Assembly (NCBI RefSeq): GCF_933775445.1 | Contig: NC_065873.1 | Location: forward strand, 29,636,001-29,700,000 | Reading direction: 5' to 3' | From: Argentina anserina | Taxonomy: Eukaryota > Streptophyta > Magnoliopsida > Rosales > Rosaceae | Length of the DNA: 64,000 bases | In this document: positions 23,671 to 36,744 of the stretch, in pieces | Layout of the letters: each line of letters opens with the position of its first letter | How positions within the stretch are numbered: the first letter of the stretch is position 1 | Translations under genes and position numbers: made by a program | The notes under the pieces: generated by a model | What the model saw: only the letters and a program-made list of their open reading frames with translations | Told to the model about the DNA's origin: nothing | The model's database searches: none

Positions 23671-24240
23671 TGAGAGCACATTGTTCACAGTCTTGCGTAG
23701 CAACCAAGCCTAACAAACACAAAATAGAATACAAAATCGATGTCATTACTCAATACACCACAAATTATCAAACTAACATCCACATAAATAGTAAAGAATC
23801 TGTCTGTTATTTTCCTCATCCACAAATACAAAAATCAGAGGCCGAATTCTCGACTGCGAAAACCAACCTCCATCTTCACCAGTTTTGTAATTTGATTGGA
23901 AATTTAGACTAATGTCGTAGAGCGGAGCCTGCCATAGCTGTCCGAGTTCAACAAAGGACTGATCAACACCTGGAGACGAAGCTTCAGAACCTCTCAAATT
24001 GCTCATAACCTCCAACACCTCATGAGCCTTCACTAAAAAAGCTCTCACTTCCTACAATAGGTAATTTAATCAAAGTTTCAACGATCACTAAAAAAGGAGC
24101 AATAACAAAACTGTAAAATTAACTACCTGGTGGCGCTGATCAGCGACTTGTTTTCTGTCGTTGAGATTCAGTGGCTTCTTCTTCTCTTTCCGCTTTCACT
24201 TTCTGGGATTCGAAGCAGCGCCCAGCTCTGGCGGACACTA

Positions 24241-24345
<105 letters not shown>

Positions 24346-24364
24346 TTATATACCGATAAAAAAA

Positions 24365-24888
24365 GTAAACAAGCCATAAGACAAGCAACAAGGGAATACC
24401 GAGATTAACGAGGTTCGGCATAAACCTAAGCATACATCCTCTGAGAAATATACGAGTACAAGCTACATTTTAGCTAAATCTCATAACCCAAAACTCATAA
24501 TTTATGTACAATCACACTCATAGAATTTCCTAAGAACACACCCTCATTCAAGAGTTATCCTCACCCTTGACATCTCTACTCCCTTACACAAGAGATATAC
24601 ACTCATTTGTCGATGACTGCATCCACCTTACCGTGATAGCCACGCCCTGATGACTACATCCACGAACTAAGTCATGACAGTCACACCTTGGTTAACTACC
24701 TATGTCTCCTATATATAGGCACACCAATTACAATCCAATTGGTCATAGGAAAACCAAAATTTTTTCATACTAGAAAATAACATATTCAGGAATAAATTTT
24801 GACATAAACCATGTCAATTTGGAAGAGTAATCAAGTAGAACTATAAATTACTTTCCTAATTAAATTCTCATCACATCCTAACAGTAAA
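24365..24888 (-). mobile_element. Solo-LTR-like insertion (514 bp) with 5-bp target duplication
   Basis: The unit 24370-24883 is flanked by gtaaa (24365-24369, 24884-24888), a 5-bp duplication typical of LTR retrotransposons. On the minus strand it begins TGTTAGGATGTGATGAG, carries a TATA-like CCTATATATAGG at about 24711-24722, and later has the CCGAACCTCGTTAATCTCGG block often seen near plant copia-type LTR ends. The end reads GGCTTG, not the usual CA. No internal coding region, so a solo LTR is the best fit. It sits in the first exon of the METTL4-like pseudogene. Confidence 0.7.
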
Positions 24889-24944
24889 TATCGGAATTTA
24901 AAAAGTCGGTTAGCATCTCGGTGGGTTTGGAGTGCTCCATTTTC

Positions 24945-25290
24945 AGATTCAGGTCACGCCATTTTCGGCGCACCCCAATTTTGCTGTTAAAAATCTCCCG
25001 CCGTGTCAAAATTGGGCCCAGAATTAATGAGTCCGGAGGCAATCATTGACCTGCTCAAGCCCATAAGTGGGCTTTGAGTCTGTGACAGTTGTAATGAGCT
25101 AGTTACAAACATGGGCAAAATGGCCCCGTGTCTTTAGCATAAAATTTTAAGATTTTTAATAAGTGTTTGGAAAATTATTTAATGCATCAATGTGCAAGTG
25201 AACTGCATTTATTATACAACCTCAACTATTAATATCTATAAATACTGCTTTAATAAAAAATAAAAATGTATATTTAATGTAATCTTATCA
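24945..25290. other. Upstream flank of the METTL4-like pseudogene
   Basis: Contains CCCGCC, GGGCCC and GCCCAT motifs of promoter type at 24960-25120. No gene. Confidence 0.4.
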
Positions 25291-25292
25291 TT

Positions 25293-25547
25293 TACTCTAT
25301 CAGTTTTTTAATATAAGTCGTTTTAGGAGTTTTCACACATATTAAGAAACAATTTTAATGACAATTTAACCCTTATTTATGACTTCATTGCACTTAATTA
25401 CAATTTATCATTTTTCTCTTTTATTCGTGTCATTATTGTAGCTCATGAATAAATTGGAAAATACTATAGAGTTAAAGCCAAAACGATTTATATATTGAAA
25501 CGAAAATCAAAACATATAACGACTTATATTAAAAAACGGATGGATTA
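25293..25547. mobile_element. Stowaway-like (Tc1/mariner) MITE, 251 bp, TA target site
   Basis: Element 25295-25545 with TA on both sides. The terminal inverted repeat reads (c/a)t(c)(c/t)atc(a/c)gttttttaatataag plus tcgtt at both ends, close to the plant Stowaway consensus CTCCCTCCGT followed by an AT-rich stem. Non-coding and AT-rich. Confidence 0.8.
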
Positions 25548-26509
25548 TTTAATTTGGTACAAGTGCACCTCAATGCTCTGAATAACTTCCCTAATGTTAG
25601 ACTTTTTATGTTACCAAATAGCTTGTATTAACGAGGACCAATTGATGACTTTCAAATAAAGATAAGATAACTTGTATGTTGGAATTTGAAAAATCATATA
25701 AAAAAGTTTAAAACAATTAGCAAACTGTTCAATTAGAAGTGAGGACTTCATCCGCATTATAAGGAATTTTTTTTATTGGTTACAACCGGGGACATTATAA
25801 GGATTTCATTGGACGCTTCCCATACATGTTACATATATTTTCTGGTCAATTCAAAAGTTTGAGGTAATTGTTTGAGGTGAAAATGTGCCAGTTTGATAAA
25901 TTAGAATGTATAACAACTAGTTTGTAATCAACATACATGGGAGCCGACAGTGGATACATATATTATTAGCGAAATAATGTAAACATTTAGCCTCCAATAA
26001 ACGCGAACTTCACCGTACCAAGTAGAGATCTATTTGCATTAATTTTACGTGTATACGTTAATGCATCGCTACATAATGTATGTGATGTAAAATAAGTATC
26101 ACATCATAATTAATGTACGGGTACATTTTTTAGTGATGTACGGGTACATTATCATTGACTAGCATGTACATGTGTAAAATTCTAAGATACAAAAAAAAAA
26201 AATTAGTTTTGGTTATTCTACTTCCCACCGCCTATAATTTTTTTATTCTGAATTTAAGTCATTTCATCATTCTCCTATGTTTTCATTTTTTTCTTAATTT
26301 TATTTTACTTTAATTTTTATAATTTACCCAATTATTTATTTTGTCTTTTTATTTGGAAATTTTAAAACTTAAAACTGTTTGATATTAAAACCACGTTCCA
26401 ATTATAGTAGTGGAGATATAAGCTACGGATTCCGAAAGTCAAATACATTTACTGAATTTCACATTTGAAAGTTTCCAAGGAACGGACAGCAGAGGTGGGG
26501 AGATTGGAG
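25548..26509. other. AT-rich intergenic
   Basis: No gene or clear repeat boundary, apart from a short direct duplication of tgtacgggtacatt at 26113-26151. Confidence 0.5.
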
Positions 26510-27221
26510 GAGAACAAATTTGCTCCCCACCTTATTTCCCCACTTTCATCCACACCTAGCTATTTATGCGATACGTGTCCCCTCTAACCTAACCACCCTA
26601 ACTATGGTTACTCTTATTAATTTTATGATTTTACATTTTTTTTCCTTTTTTCTATTTTTTTTCTTTTAACAAAACATTAAATCCTAGTATAATTTTTATT
26701 GGTATAGTCAATCAAATATATAACTTTATTTCTTTTAATTTTGAAACTCTTAACTTCCAGGAAAAAAACCCCAAAAACAATTCAAGCTTCAAACTATATC
26801 GTGGTTTGAATTGTTCGTTTACTTACTTGCAAAAAACATAATCAAGCTTGAATTGTTCTGGTGGTTTAGCTTCAAACTATTTCATTGTCTAATTGCAAAA
26901 AATATAATCAAGCTTGAATTGTTCTTGTGGTTTTTTCCTGAAAGCTAAGAGTTTCAAAATTGAAAGACATAAAATTCTATATCGACATTAGCTGGTGATT
27001 ATATATTAGGCATTGATTGACTACACCAATAAAAATTATATTAAGATTTAATGTTTTATTAAAAAAAAGAAGAAATAATAAAAAGAAAAGAAAAAATTAG
27101 GTAAAATTAGAAAAATAAATAAAATAATTAAGAGTAACTGTGATTAGATTAAAGGGACACATGTCGTATAAATAACTGAGTGAGAATAAAATTGAGGAAA
27201 TAAAGTCGCAAATTTGCTCTC
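26510..27221. mobile_element. Long inverted-repeat (foldback or MULE-type) element
   Basis: Two long inverted arms of about 290 bp: left 26510 to about 26800, right about 26930-27221. Outermost match is gaga(a/g)caaatttgc. Inside the arms, both share tatttatgcgatacgtgtccc-like, acaaaacattaaatcctagtata-like and ttttgaaactcttaactt-like blocks in inverted order. The centre carries two imperfect direct copies of an aacataatcaagcttgaattgttc unit. No clean target duplication was found, so the outer limits are uncertain. No coding capacity. Confidence 0.7.
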
Positions 27222-27379
27222 GATGGTCCATGTAGAATGAAAAGGGAATGCGTAACTCCGCCAATGACGAAGCACCACGTAGTAAATGGATACTGCCAGT
27301 GAGATAAAGCAGTGTACAAACCATGATTAAACAGTTAAACTCAACCTCAGTCAGTCTGTGTCACTGTTCACTGGCAGCC

Positions 27380-27479
27380 CTATAAATACGAGCAGTTTGT
27401 CCAGACCTTTTGGATTAGCGATTAAGGAACCAAGAGGTAGCGAGCAGAGTCTTCCTGGTCGTCCCAAAGGCCTAAAAGG
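27380..27479 (+). promoter_or_regulatory. TATA box and 5' UTR exon of the NAC-like gene
   Basis: CTATAAATACG at 27380-27390 is a good TATA box. About 30 bases on, a non-coding leader exon runs to a donor AAAAG|GTAAGAAC with the exon ending at 27479. The acceptor is TTTTTGTAG|A, with the next exon starting at 28380. The 900-bp leader intron contains no gene. Confidence 0.7.
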
Positions 27480-28424
27480 TAAGAACTTTCGAACTCACTC
27501 ACCCACCAGCTCTAGTTTCAGTTTCTTTACCAATTCACTAGCTATCGGGTTGTTTTGGATCATGTCGCAATTGTATGCGATTTCATTGTTCTAAGCTTTC
27601 ACTTGAAAACAATCTGTAATCTTGTAGAGTAGCTGTGAGCTTGAAGGAGTTTGTTCTGAGTTTCATTGATGTTGCTTTGTTCTTGAGGAAATGTGAAGAT
27701 GCGTGTCAGTTTGTGATTAGAAAATTGAGACTGTTTGGGGTGTGTAAGATCTGATAGCCAACTAGTAAAACATATTGAATTCTGTGATATAATTTCTTGT
27801 TCCTGTGATACATTCTTAAGTTGATCATGTTTTCGTTTCCTATCCTAGAATGTAGATTGGATGATTCTTATGTGTTTTGGAGGATGATGCCTTTTACTTT
27901 CTGTGATTTTGTAGTAGATTCATAGTTTTCAATTTTCTGTCCATAAATGGAACATTGTTGATGCCTGAAATTTTCTGCCCTTTTTTTTTGTGGGAGTTGA
28001 ACAAACAATATGAGAATTAGTCAGTGTTGTGATTTAATATTTTTTCTATTAGTTAGAGAAAGCAGCTATCATGTTCAGTGATCATCCATAAAGTAAATCT
28101 CAGTTACTAGTTGCATGGTGTTATCATTGTTTCTGGAATCACGGACTTGATAATTAGGAAGCGTATTTGAGGTTGCTCATATACTTTATCTGTATTATGA
28201 TGCAAGAAAATCTTCTTATTTGGAAGATGCTTGGTTTCAAAATCTGTCTGGAGTCTATGTGATCCTTATTTGAAACTTAAAGTGAAGCTAATATAATGTT
28301 GGAGCATACTTGGTAGCTGATCTATCGTTCCTGGTGATATATAGCTAATAAATTGATGATTTTCATGTTCTTTTTGTAGACTCTTCGGCGATTAATTTCA
28401 TTTCCAAATTTGGAATCGGTTGCC

Positions 28425-30051
28425 ATGCGTCCACATGCTGTCTTTCCTGCTGATATTGGTGTTCACTGTACCGATGAGGAGCTCTGTATGTTTTTACAGA
28501 AACTTGTGTGTGAATCACTACTCCCAAAAAATGTGATCAATGGTGTAAACCCTTACCAATACCTGCCCTCAAATTTACCACCTGGTATTCTTCATGTCTC
28601 TCACAATTATTGCATAACCTTCACTCTCTGAGAGTTTTCCAAATTTCATTTCATCTAGGTGATGGATTCAGTCATTTACATTTTCTCTAATCAGACCCTA
28701 AATAATGCAGGTTATTTTTGGTACTTGATTCGCTCTAATGAGAGCAAAGATACAAATCTCGGATACTGGAAGCCAACAGAGGAGGCATCTAAAATATTCT
28801 CAAACTCAATTATCACTGGTTGGAGAACAACTTTTGAATTTTTTGAAGGCCGAGCATCTCATGAACATAAAACCAATTGGTTAATGCAAGAATACAGGAT
28901 AACTTACCAAAAAGTTTCCGAAAATAGCAAGAAAAAGGTATGTAAAGGTCTGCCAACTCTGTATAATTTGTGTTCCTCATATGTTCTCGTTATCTTGATC
29001 TCTACTCAACCTGCCAGTCATCTGCCAGTTTGGTTGGATAATGTGCAGGAAGCCAATTTGCTTTGCAGAGTCCAATCTGTTGGTGCTGAACCAAAATCAA
29101 ACTTAGTGAACCCTGACAAAATTGTTACTTCTGATATTGCTAAGCGCTGCCCAGAAGCTGTTGTTCCACTTGCCGAGAAACATGCTGGATATGCTTCCAC
29201 AAGCAAGCCTCAGGTTAGCATCCTGGTCATAGATGATTGTTTTTTTTTTGTTACAGTATATGATTGGCTTTTGTGGTAGTCATTTCATTTTTTAGTACAG
29301 CTTTTATATTCTTGGAACAACAGGCTTTGTTAACAGCTCACTTTCCAGTAAAACTCTTAATAAATTGACTTATATTATAGGTGATCAAGGATAATGAAAC
29401 AGGAACATTGACTGTTACAGAAAGGCTTCCAGATCATCAAGTAGAAATCATGCCCGAGATTGAGATAGATTTTCCTTTTGGAGATGACTACATAGAATTG
29501 CTGGATCTTGACAGACCGGCATCATTTTCTTCTAGTTCAAATTCAAGCTGTTTGACAATGTCATCAGATGAATGCTTTGATTCACTTGCTTTGTTGGAAG
29601 AACTAGAACCCAAGACTAGTCAAGAGCAGGTGAATACGAAGGCAAACTGCAAATTGAGTATTGCAGTACCTCAAAAACCAGATGAATTGGTTTTGTATGC
29701 AGCAGCCTCTTCCTCTGGTACGTAAAAACGAAATGCTTCAGTTCAATGGTTAATAGGACTTTTTTGTCAATTTCAGAAGCTTGACTATTCTTGATTTGGT
29801 TTGTAGGATCTTTGAACAAATCTCCAAATGAGGAAAAGGCCAAAAGTCGTTCTTCTAATATCTCCAATTCAGTAGTCTGCGTTAAGAGTAAAGAAAATAC
29901 TACAAAGAAACTGAGCAGAAATCAAAAGCCAGACCCAAGGAATGAAGATTTCTCGAATTCACATACGACAACACCTCAAGGAGGAAAGAAGTCTACTGTT
30001 GTTAAACCCAAGAAGCTGAAGAAAAGTTACCTTTGCTTCTTGCCATGTTAA
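28425..30051 (+). CDS. Divergent NAC-domain protein (5 coding exons)
   Basis: Coding exons 28425-28584, 28711-28937, 29049-29213, 29381-29717 and 29807-30051; 377 residues with phases consistent. NAC proteins are plant transcription factors. The N-terminal region follows the NAC order: FPADIGVHCTDEELCMFL (subdomain A), NPYQYLPSNLPPG (B), FWYLI...LGYWKPTEEASKIF (C), TTFEFFEGRASHEHKTNWLMQEYRI (D/E). It departs from consensus at A (usual PPGFRFHPTDEEL) and at C, where the DNA-contacting WKATGxD is WKPTEEA. It may therefore bind DNA weakly or act through partners. The C-terminal half is acidic, then Lys-rich, ending KKLKKSYLCFLPC; no clear membrane helix. Start is the first ATG in the exon. Confidence 0.85.
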
Positions 30052-33000
30052 TTCTTAATCCTAATGTTGTTGCTCTATGATGTAGTTATTATTGTATCGG
30101 GGAAATTATGATCTAATTGTTGTTGTATCAAGGGAATTAGTGGGTGAGGTTCGGGATTTAGGAAGGACGGGTAGGACACTAATGTTCCAGGGGGTTGATT
30201 ACACTGGTTTTGACTACTTGCAATGTACAACAGATCTTTCTCTACTTTTGATTTTGTGAGTCAAGTGTCAACTTCTTTGCTGATGGCTGTTTGAATGTTT
30301 TATGGTATGAACTGGGAAGCCCAAATAGACTCTGGGCCTTCTTAGTTGTGTAGCTTTTCTATTTTTTTTTTTTTATATCGGATAAACAGCTTTAGTCGTA
30401 GAATTTATCTTGCGTTGGTCGAACTCACAACGACCATCTTACAAAGTGGAGACTAGTGGCGTAGAGCGTAGAGCAAATGATACTGAGAAACAAAAGAAGT
30501 GAGTACCCTACCAGACCACCACCCACTTTAATAAAACTAAGAAAAAGAGGTGACAATTGACCTAACATGTTCAAAGAGGTCAAGCTCTCTCAAAATGGGG
30601 AGCAGCTAACATGTTCACTGAATTTGACGACACATCTCTTCAATCACATTTTCCTTCTCTTCCGTATAAAACTCATTTCTCACAAGCCAAGCTTTTCGAC
30701 GGAAAACCCATGCTAAAATGGCCATGTGTGGTTTTGCAATGACTATGGGCAACGAGGACGGTATGGTTCTGTTTTCGAAGGCCGACAAATTGCTCCTGAT
30801 CAGCACACATAAGAATAGACACTTCTTATACTATTCATACATGCGCAATTTACGATGTAGTTTCATTATTGTGTCTTATATTATATGCTCTTGGAGACTT
30901 GGACAACGCTCTTGCTCTATTCAATTCGCCCCACAATTATTCATCTTGCGTCTTGTGATTATGATTCTACATGTTAACTAGTACGTGATTGAGTCGTATG
31001 ACTAATACTTCAAATTATTCCAACTCCCTGTTCTTCATTGGTCAAACTTTAAATCCGTAATAATTAATCTTTTTAAAATAGATCCCAGCAATATCTATCA
31101 TTCTTGTAAATTTTGAGTGACAAATTATTCTTTTTAACGTGACAGCTTTTTATCTACTCTTATAAGATTCCCGTTGATAGAATTATGCTACTATACTATC
31201 ATCTTCGAGTTTGTTTTACCATGAAACTAATAAATTTACACTATCGGACCTAGTTTCTTCTTCTTACTTGTGTTTAACTTACTCTTCCATTTCCAATGTG
31301 GTTTATTTGTTTGATTCACACCACAAAACACAATTTTGGGTCTGATAGAACTTCCTGCTAATATTTGTCTATCATTGCACCAGGACTCGTTTTGGATGCA
31401 TAAACTATAAAGAACGACTTCTGAAAAGTGAAAACTCCAAAACCAAAAGAAGCATATACAAATGGAGTTGGTTACGTAACCCATAAGACTTGCTATTTTC
31501 ATTCACCAAATCGCACACAACGACAAATGCTCACCATGACCGGAATTACCTGAAATCCAATGCACCACGACCGGAATTGACAGTCATCCCGCTGCTGCAT
31601 GAACCATGATGCTGCGCCACACAACTCCATCATTGTTTTTTTTTTCCTTTAAAGTTCAAAAAAACAAAAAAATACCGAAGTATTTGAATCCATGTATTGG
31701 GTCTTTCTCTTTCGGGCCTAGCGTTTTGTGCCGAGGTCTCCTAAAAGGCCCACCACCGCTTCTGCTTTGTGATCATTACACATGCCTCTTTTATTCATCA
31801 ACCGAAGCATCCGACGGCCATGATGGTGGTCCTGCTTAATTGACGGCTCCAATTGCCTGATTCTGGCGGGAATTGTATCCCGTAATGAGGCACCTACTTC
31901 TGTTAATTCCCATGTTAACATTTTATGGATAAGACAACACCGACGGCAGGTAGAGCCTCCCTAGTTGCGGGACCGGCCCCGAGTGCCTTCTTGCTCCGAC
32001 CAGATTAATTTCCGGTTTCCGGTTACGGCTCCCAGCTTCCCACTCACGTTTACGATTCATAAGTCCTTCCTTCTTTTGCTGATTACCAAAAACACCTCCT
32101 ATATTTATAAGGTGCTATAGACCTATAAAGATGTGTATCAAGTTAACATTTCACAAGTCCTACTCCTAACAACCCCAGTTCCATTTATGTCAACTCGAGA
32201 TAGCCAGCATTGGTCTATATATGACAACCATTTCTTATAATAATCACCTACATTTTAAGTATGAAAATGTATTAATTTACAAAATTTGTTGATGTCGAGT
32301 ACACATATTAAAGTGGAGTTATGGACTCACGTATACAAAAATAAAAAGTTCACGAATTTTAATAATTATGAGTCAATCAACAATTTCGCCCGGCTACAAT
32401 CCAACTAACGTCTCAATACTACATTATTTTAAAATACGACCATCTAAAGTGATATATAAGTTAGTTTTCTATAAGGTCATAATCACTAAGTTACTTTCAA
32501 ATAACATCGAGTCTAACGTCATTTTTCCTAATTGAAATACTACAGTTACACATTGAAAGGTTCATAGTGCATGTTACAGTTACTCATTGAACGTTAAAAA
32601 ACGTATGACATTTTTCCTATTTCAAATACCGATGAGTTTACTAGACATATATTTCTCCAAACAGAAAACGTTATGCATATCGTTGTATAAAATAATATCC
32701 AGACATTCAAAACAAAAGGGTAGTTTAGCCATTTCCCCGGCCACCACTATCACACTCACAACCGGTCAAACGGTGAAGCTCCCAGTAACTTCAGTTCAAA
32801 ATTCCAAACCGCTGGTGGTATTGCATCGCGCCCTCAACCTCAGCTTACTGCACAGAAAAACAAATAATTCGGGAGAGAACTCTCACACACTACGTGGTCC
32901 GTTCTCATTGGTCAACCTCGGGTCTCCGGGATTCATAACAAGGCACCAATAAACAATACCAGTCACTCTCATCTTCCCTCTCTCTCTTTCTTCTTCTTCT

Positions 33001-33179
33001 TCTTCTTCTTATTCCTCTGTGCTTCTTCTCTGCAAAAACACCTCAATTCTGCTCCAATTTCAATTCATCCTCTCTCCAATTCCGCCAAATACGCGTCCAG
33101 CAATGCATGATCTTCCGTTTAAACTCAATCTCGACTCCTGACGCCGCCGTATTCGCCGTCTAAATCGCTCTCTGGGAAA
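30052..33179. other. 3.1-kb intergenic, no gene recognised
   Basis: Contains the NAC-like 3' flank, a poly-T run at about 30360-30373, and AT-rich DNA. From 32960 it becomes the CT-rich leader of the AFR-like gene, with a (TTC)n microsatellite at about 32988-33010. Open stretches at 30615-30806 and 31236-31502 do not resemble known proteins. Confidence 0.5.
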
Positions 33180-35787
33180 ATGCTTCAGGCAATGGGGAGC
33201 TCCGTCAACAATGGCGGCTTCTCGCAGTTCCAGAGCTGCGGCGATAGTAGCGAGGAGGAGCTCTCTGTGCTGCCACGTCACACCAAGGTGGTGGTTACCG
33301 GCAATAACAGAACCAAGTCTGTCCTCGTTGGACTGCAAGGCGTCGTTAAGAAGGCCGTCGGATTAGGCGGATGGCATTGGCTGGTAATTTCCTTCTTCTC
33401 TTTGTCCTATTCTGAGAATCAGGTTTTGCATTTGCATTAGTAAGATCAATTTGGATTCAATTTATACCGACTTGCTGATATGATTCAAATTTTCAATGCA
33501 TTTTGAAATTAATTAGCTTTAAAAATTAGCATCAAATTTTGATGTGTGTGGATGATCACAACTGGTTCTTAATTTGAATCAGGAGTATGAGTTCTCATTG
33601 CATGTTTATTTTACTTCTGGATCTACAGATTTACTAGGTTCAAACTGATAGTATTAAGCTTGATATGTAAAGTTTTTTTTTATATATAAAACAAACATAT
33701 TTTACTGACTTTATCTCATTCATTTGAGTGTTTTCCTGTTAATTATTAAGTTGCTGCTAGTTGTTGAATTTAATATCTGGAGATTGATTTGTTTGGTATT
33801 AAATTTGCAGTACAAATTCATAATTCTTTCCAAGGCTGACCACTGTTTTATTTAATTTTTGGTGGCTCACTCTGTCTTTCCTAATTCTGCGCATGTTTCG
33901 GATTCAATGGCTTTGATTGATTTCATTCTTAATGTGTTCATAAAAAGTATTCCTTTTTAATTCCCTTCCTTTTTGAATTGTTGCCCGGATCATTTACATG
34001 ACTGTATTTTGCTCATGCTTATTGCATCTGCAAGTCTGCAACCCGCAGTTATAATGTGTTTGAAAATCCTTGTATTACCCATTACTTGTATTTTGAAGAT
34101 GATTGGTGACATTTAGAGATGTTATTTCAATGATTAACTCGATCTGCAGTTAACCCTTTTAAATTTCTTCCATTTTATCAAATCAGGCTAGGGGTTAGTT
34201 AATGTCATTTTAGCCTAGCCTTCTTTGCTCCTTCTATGAACATCTGTTCTTTTGGAATTGAAATCGAGTAAGTTCCTGTTTTAATTTTTAGATTTATAAT
34301 CAGTAAGGTTCCCTCTTCTTTTTGGCAAGTGGGCTATGATTTGGGATGAATGATTACTGGCCTTTTATCTTCTTTGCCTGCATATTTGTTTGCCTTCTGG
34401 GATTTTACAGGCCTAATTAATTAATGATTATAAACAGGTCCTCACAAATGGGATAGAAGTGAAGCTTCAGAGGAATGCCCTCAGTGTAATTGAAGCTCCT
34501 ACTGGTAACGAAGAAGATGATGACCTTGATTTTGAGACTGTCCAGTGGAATGGAATAGACATGGGTGAGTTCACTGATGCAAAACAAATAGAGGGTTCTG
34601 AACCCGCCAATACTGTACTATACCATCTTTTGCATGTGTTGCTCTGCTTTTCAAAAGTAGACTAAATAATGGGTGATATTATTTGTGCTCGACCAGAGAG
34701 TACTATTAGTTGTGTGACTACAACTACACCTATTGGTACAGTACTATTAGTTTCGATAAAGGCCCTAATGTCATCATGCTTTAGCTAACTTATTTTGGGG
34801 ACCTCTCTAAATGTGGACTTAGAACAGTATGTTCTATAGAAAAGTGACAGAGGTTGGCACATAGGATCCCTTGTGTATCCACTTTTTCTTTTTTGTGCCT
34901 CTAATTTTAAAGCTTTATTGTCTCGTATCTCTATCGATCTTTCATTTTGTTTTTCTGTCCCCACTATGGTCTCTGATTGTGCCTCTATTATTTTCCATCT
35001 CCAGCATCTGATGATACTCAAAAATCTCAAAGATCAAGGCTTAGAGTGCATAAATCATGTGGATCATCCCACAGGACTATGTGCAGATCTTTCTCTTGTG
35101 ACTCACAATCTAAGGGTTCTGTATCTACTCCCCGAGTGTCGGGTTCAACAGTGAGTACCATCCTTTACTCGATTTAAATTTGTGGAATACCTTTCAATAA
35201 TTGGGGAGATGGCAAAGCACCTTAATCGTAACTTGAAATATCTCCTCGAGCAGAAAATTGACCTTGGGAAACTGGAGCTGGCTGCTCTATGGAGATATTG
35301 GCGACACTTCAATCTTGTGAGTACTTACAAGTCTACCTGCCAAGATTGAATGATTGTCTAGCTTATTAGTCTTGTATTTTCAGTTGCATATTTACTAATG
35401 ATTCTATGATTTTTTAGGTCGATGACATACCAAACCCTTCGAAAGAGCAACTAATAGATGTTGTTCAGAGGCATTTTATGTCACAGGTACTTAGAATTGC
35501 TGGCATTGTTATTTTCTGGTTCTGACTACTGAGTATTTAAACATGCTAGCGCGGGAACTTGATGACAGTGTCATAAATATTGGGATTGTTAGGTAGCCAA
35601 CTAGAAGTAGGTCATTACATCATTTACATGTTTATATCTTGACAAGTCCAGAGTGATTTTGCACTATCATTCCATCATTAACAGTTCAAAATTGTTGTTT
35701 GATATATATGTGTAGCAAATCGACGAGTTGCAGGTGATTGTTGGGTTTGTTAAGGCTGCGAAGAGAATGAAGAATCTGTGCAAATGA
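33180..35787 (+). CDS. AFR/SAP30-like histone deacetylase complex subunit (6 exons)
   Basis: Exons 33180-33383, 34438-34564, 35005-35150, 35254-35316, 35418-35486 and 35716-35787; 226 residues. The C-terminal third matches the SAP30 Sin3-binding domain: IDLGKLELAALWRYWRHFNLVDD, PSKEQLIDVVQRHFMSQQ, and DELQVIVGFVKAAKRM. In Arabidopsis the two homologues are AFR1 and AFR2, which recruit HDAC activity to chromatin, for example at FT. The N-terminal half has the plant-specific VVVTGNNRTKSVLVGLQGVVKKAVGLGGWHWLVLTNGIEVKLQRNALSV-type module, split by intron 1 after GWHWL, followed by an acidic stretch and a basic Ser-rich linker. The first ATG is at 33180; a second, in-frame ATG at 33192 is a possible alternative start. 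Confidence 0.92.
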
Positions 35788-36739
35788 CGTAGAGGAGCAT
35801 TGGTAATCGAGGCATGCTAACAGAGAGAGACACTGGTGCCCTGGATGTCACTCCCTTCTGATATGTTAATCTAATGTATCTATCAAGGGCTTGTTTATGC
35901 TTACATGTCTGTTAATGAGTAGAGCTGTAGAGGGACCTAGAATTTACCTTTCAGGTAGATCGAAGCATAGCTATTTGTAGGTAGTTAAACTGGTGGGAAA
36001 TGGGAATGACGTTCGTAGAAATTAAGAGATCCTTTGGCTTAATATTCGTCTAAGCTAGGTTGAAATGTATGTAATTGCTGAGTGGGGATATGGGTTTTTC
36101 GGAAATGTATAAACCTAATTTCCGTATCTGCAAATCTATACTGTCATACTGATGTGTATAAACTTCACACAACTCACGCCGGCGACGTATTAGTCACTCA
36201 GAAGAACCGGATCCATGTTTTACTACTTTGTCATATCCGACGAATAACTTTGACATTCAAATCCATATTTGGTCAGTTGGTGACTTCTTCCTGTTCAAAA
36301 CTATGCAACAAATTGATTAATTACAAACCACTACAACTTTGTCGTGACACTTCTATATTTGTGACAAACCTGGTTGAACGCTGGTTATGCATAAATGGTA
36401 AGCCAAACAAATATGATTAGGTAGCAAGTCAAATTCACTAGCTTCGGCTTGACAATTCAAATAACTTGCTTGGCGTCGACAGACATCTGTTGCTGTCAAG
36501 TCACGTACTCTCTAGTCGGGCACATGGCTCCCAAGTTCTAATTGGGAGCAACTGAAAGGTACGTACAATTATATTTCGAAAATTTCCTCATAATATCTAC
36601 GACGCTTTGGAGTATAGCTTCTATGTTACATATTCATATTCCTATTGTAGAGATCTAACAGAGATCGAATCGGGAGATTTCATATATCAAAACAGAGTAG
36701 CCTCGGATCATCTGTGTGATAACAAATGACATATTTTCA
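35788..36739. other. 3' flank of the AFR-like gene and intergenic DNA
   Basis: The first few hundred bases are the probable 3' UTR. No gene follows. Confidence 0.45.
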
Positions 36740-36744
36740 TTAAG

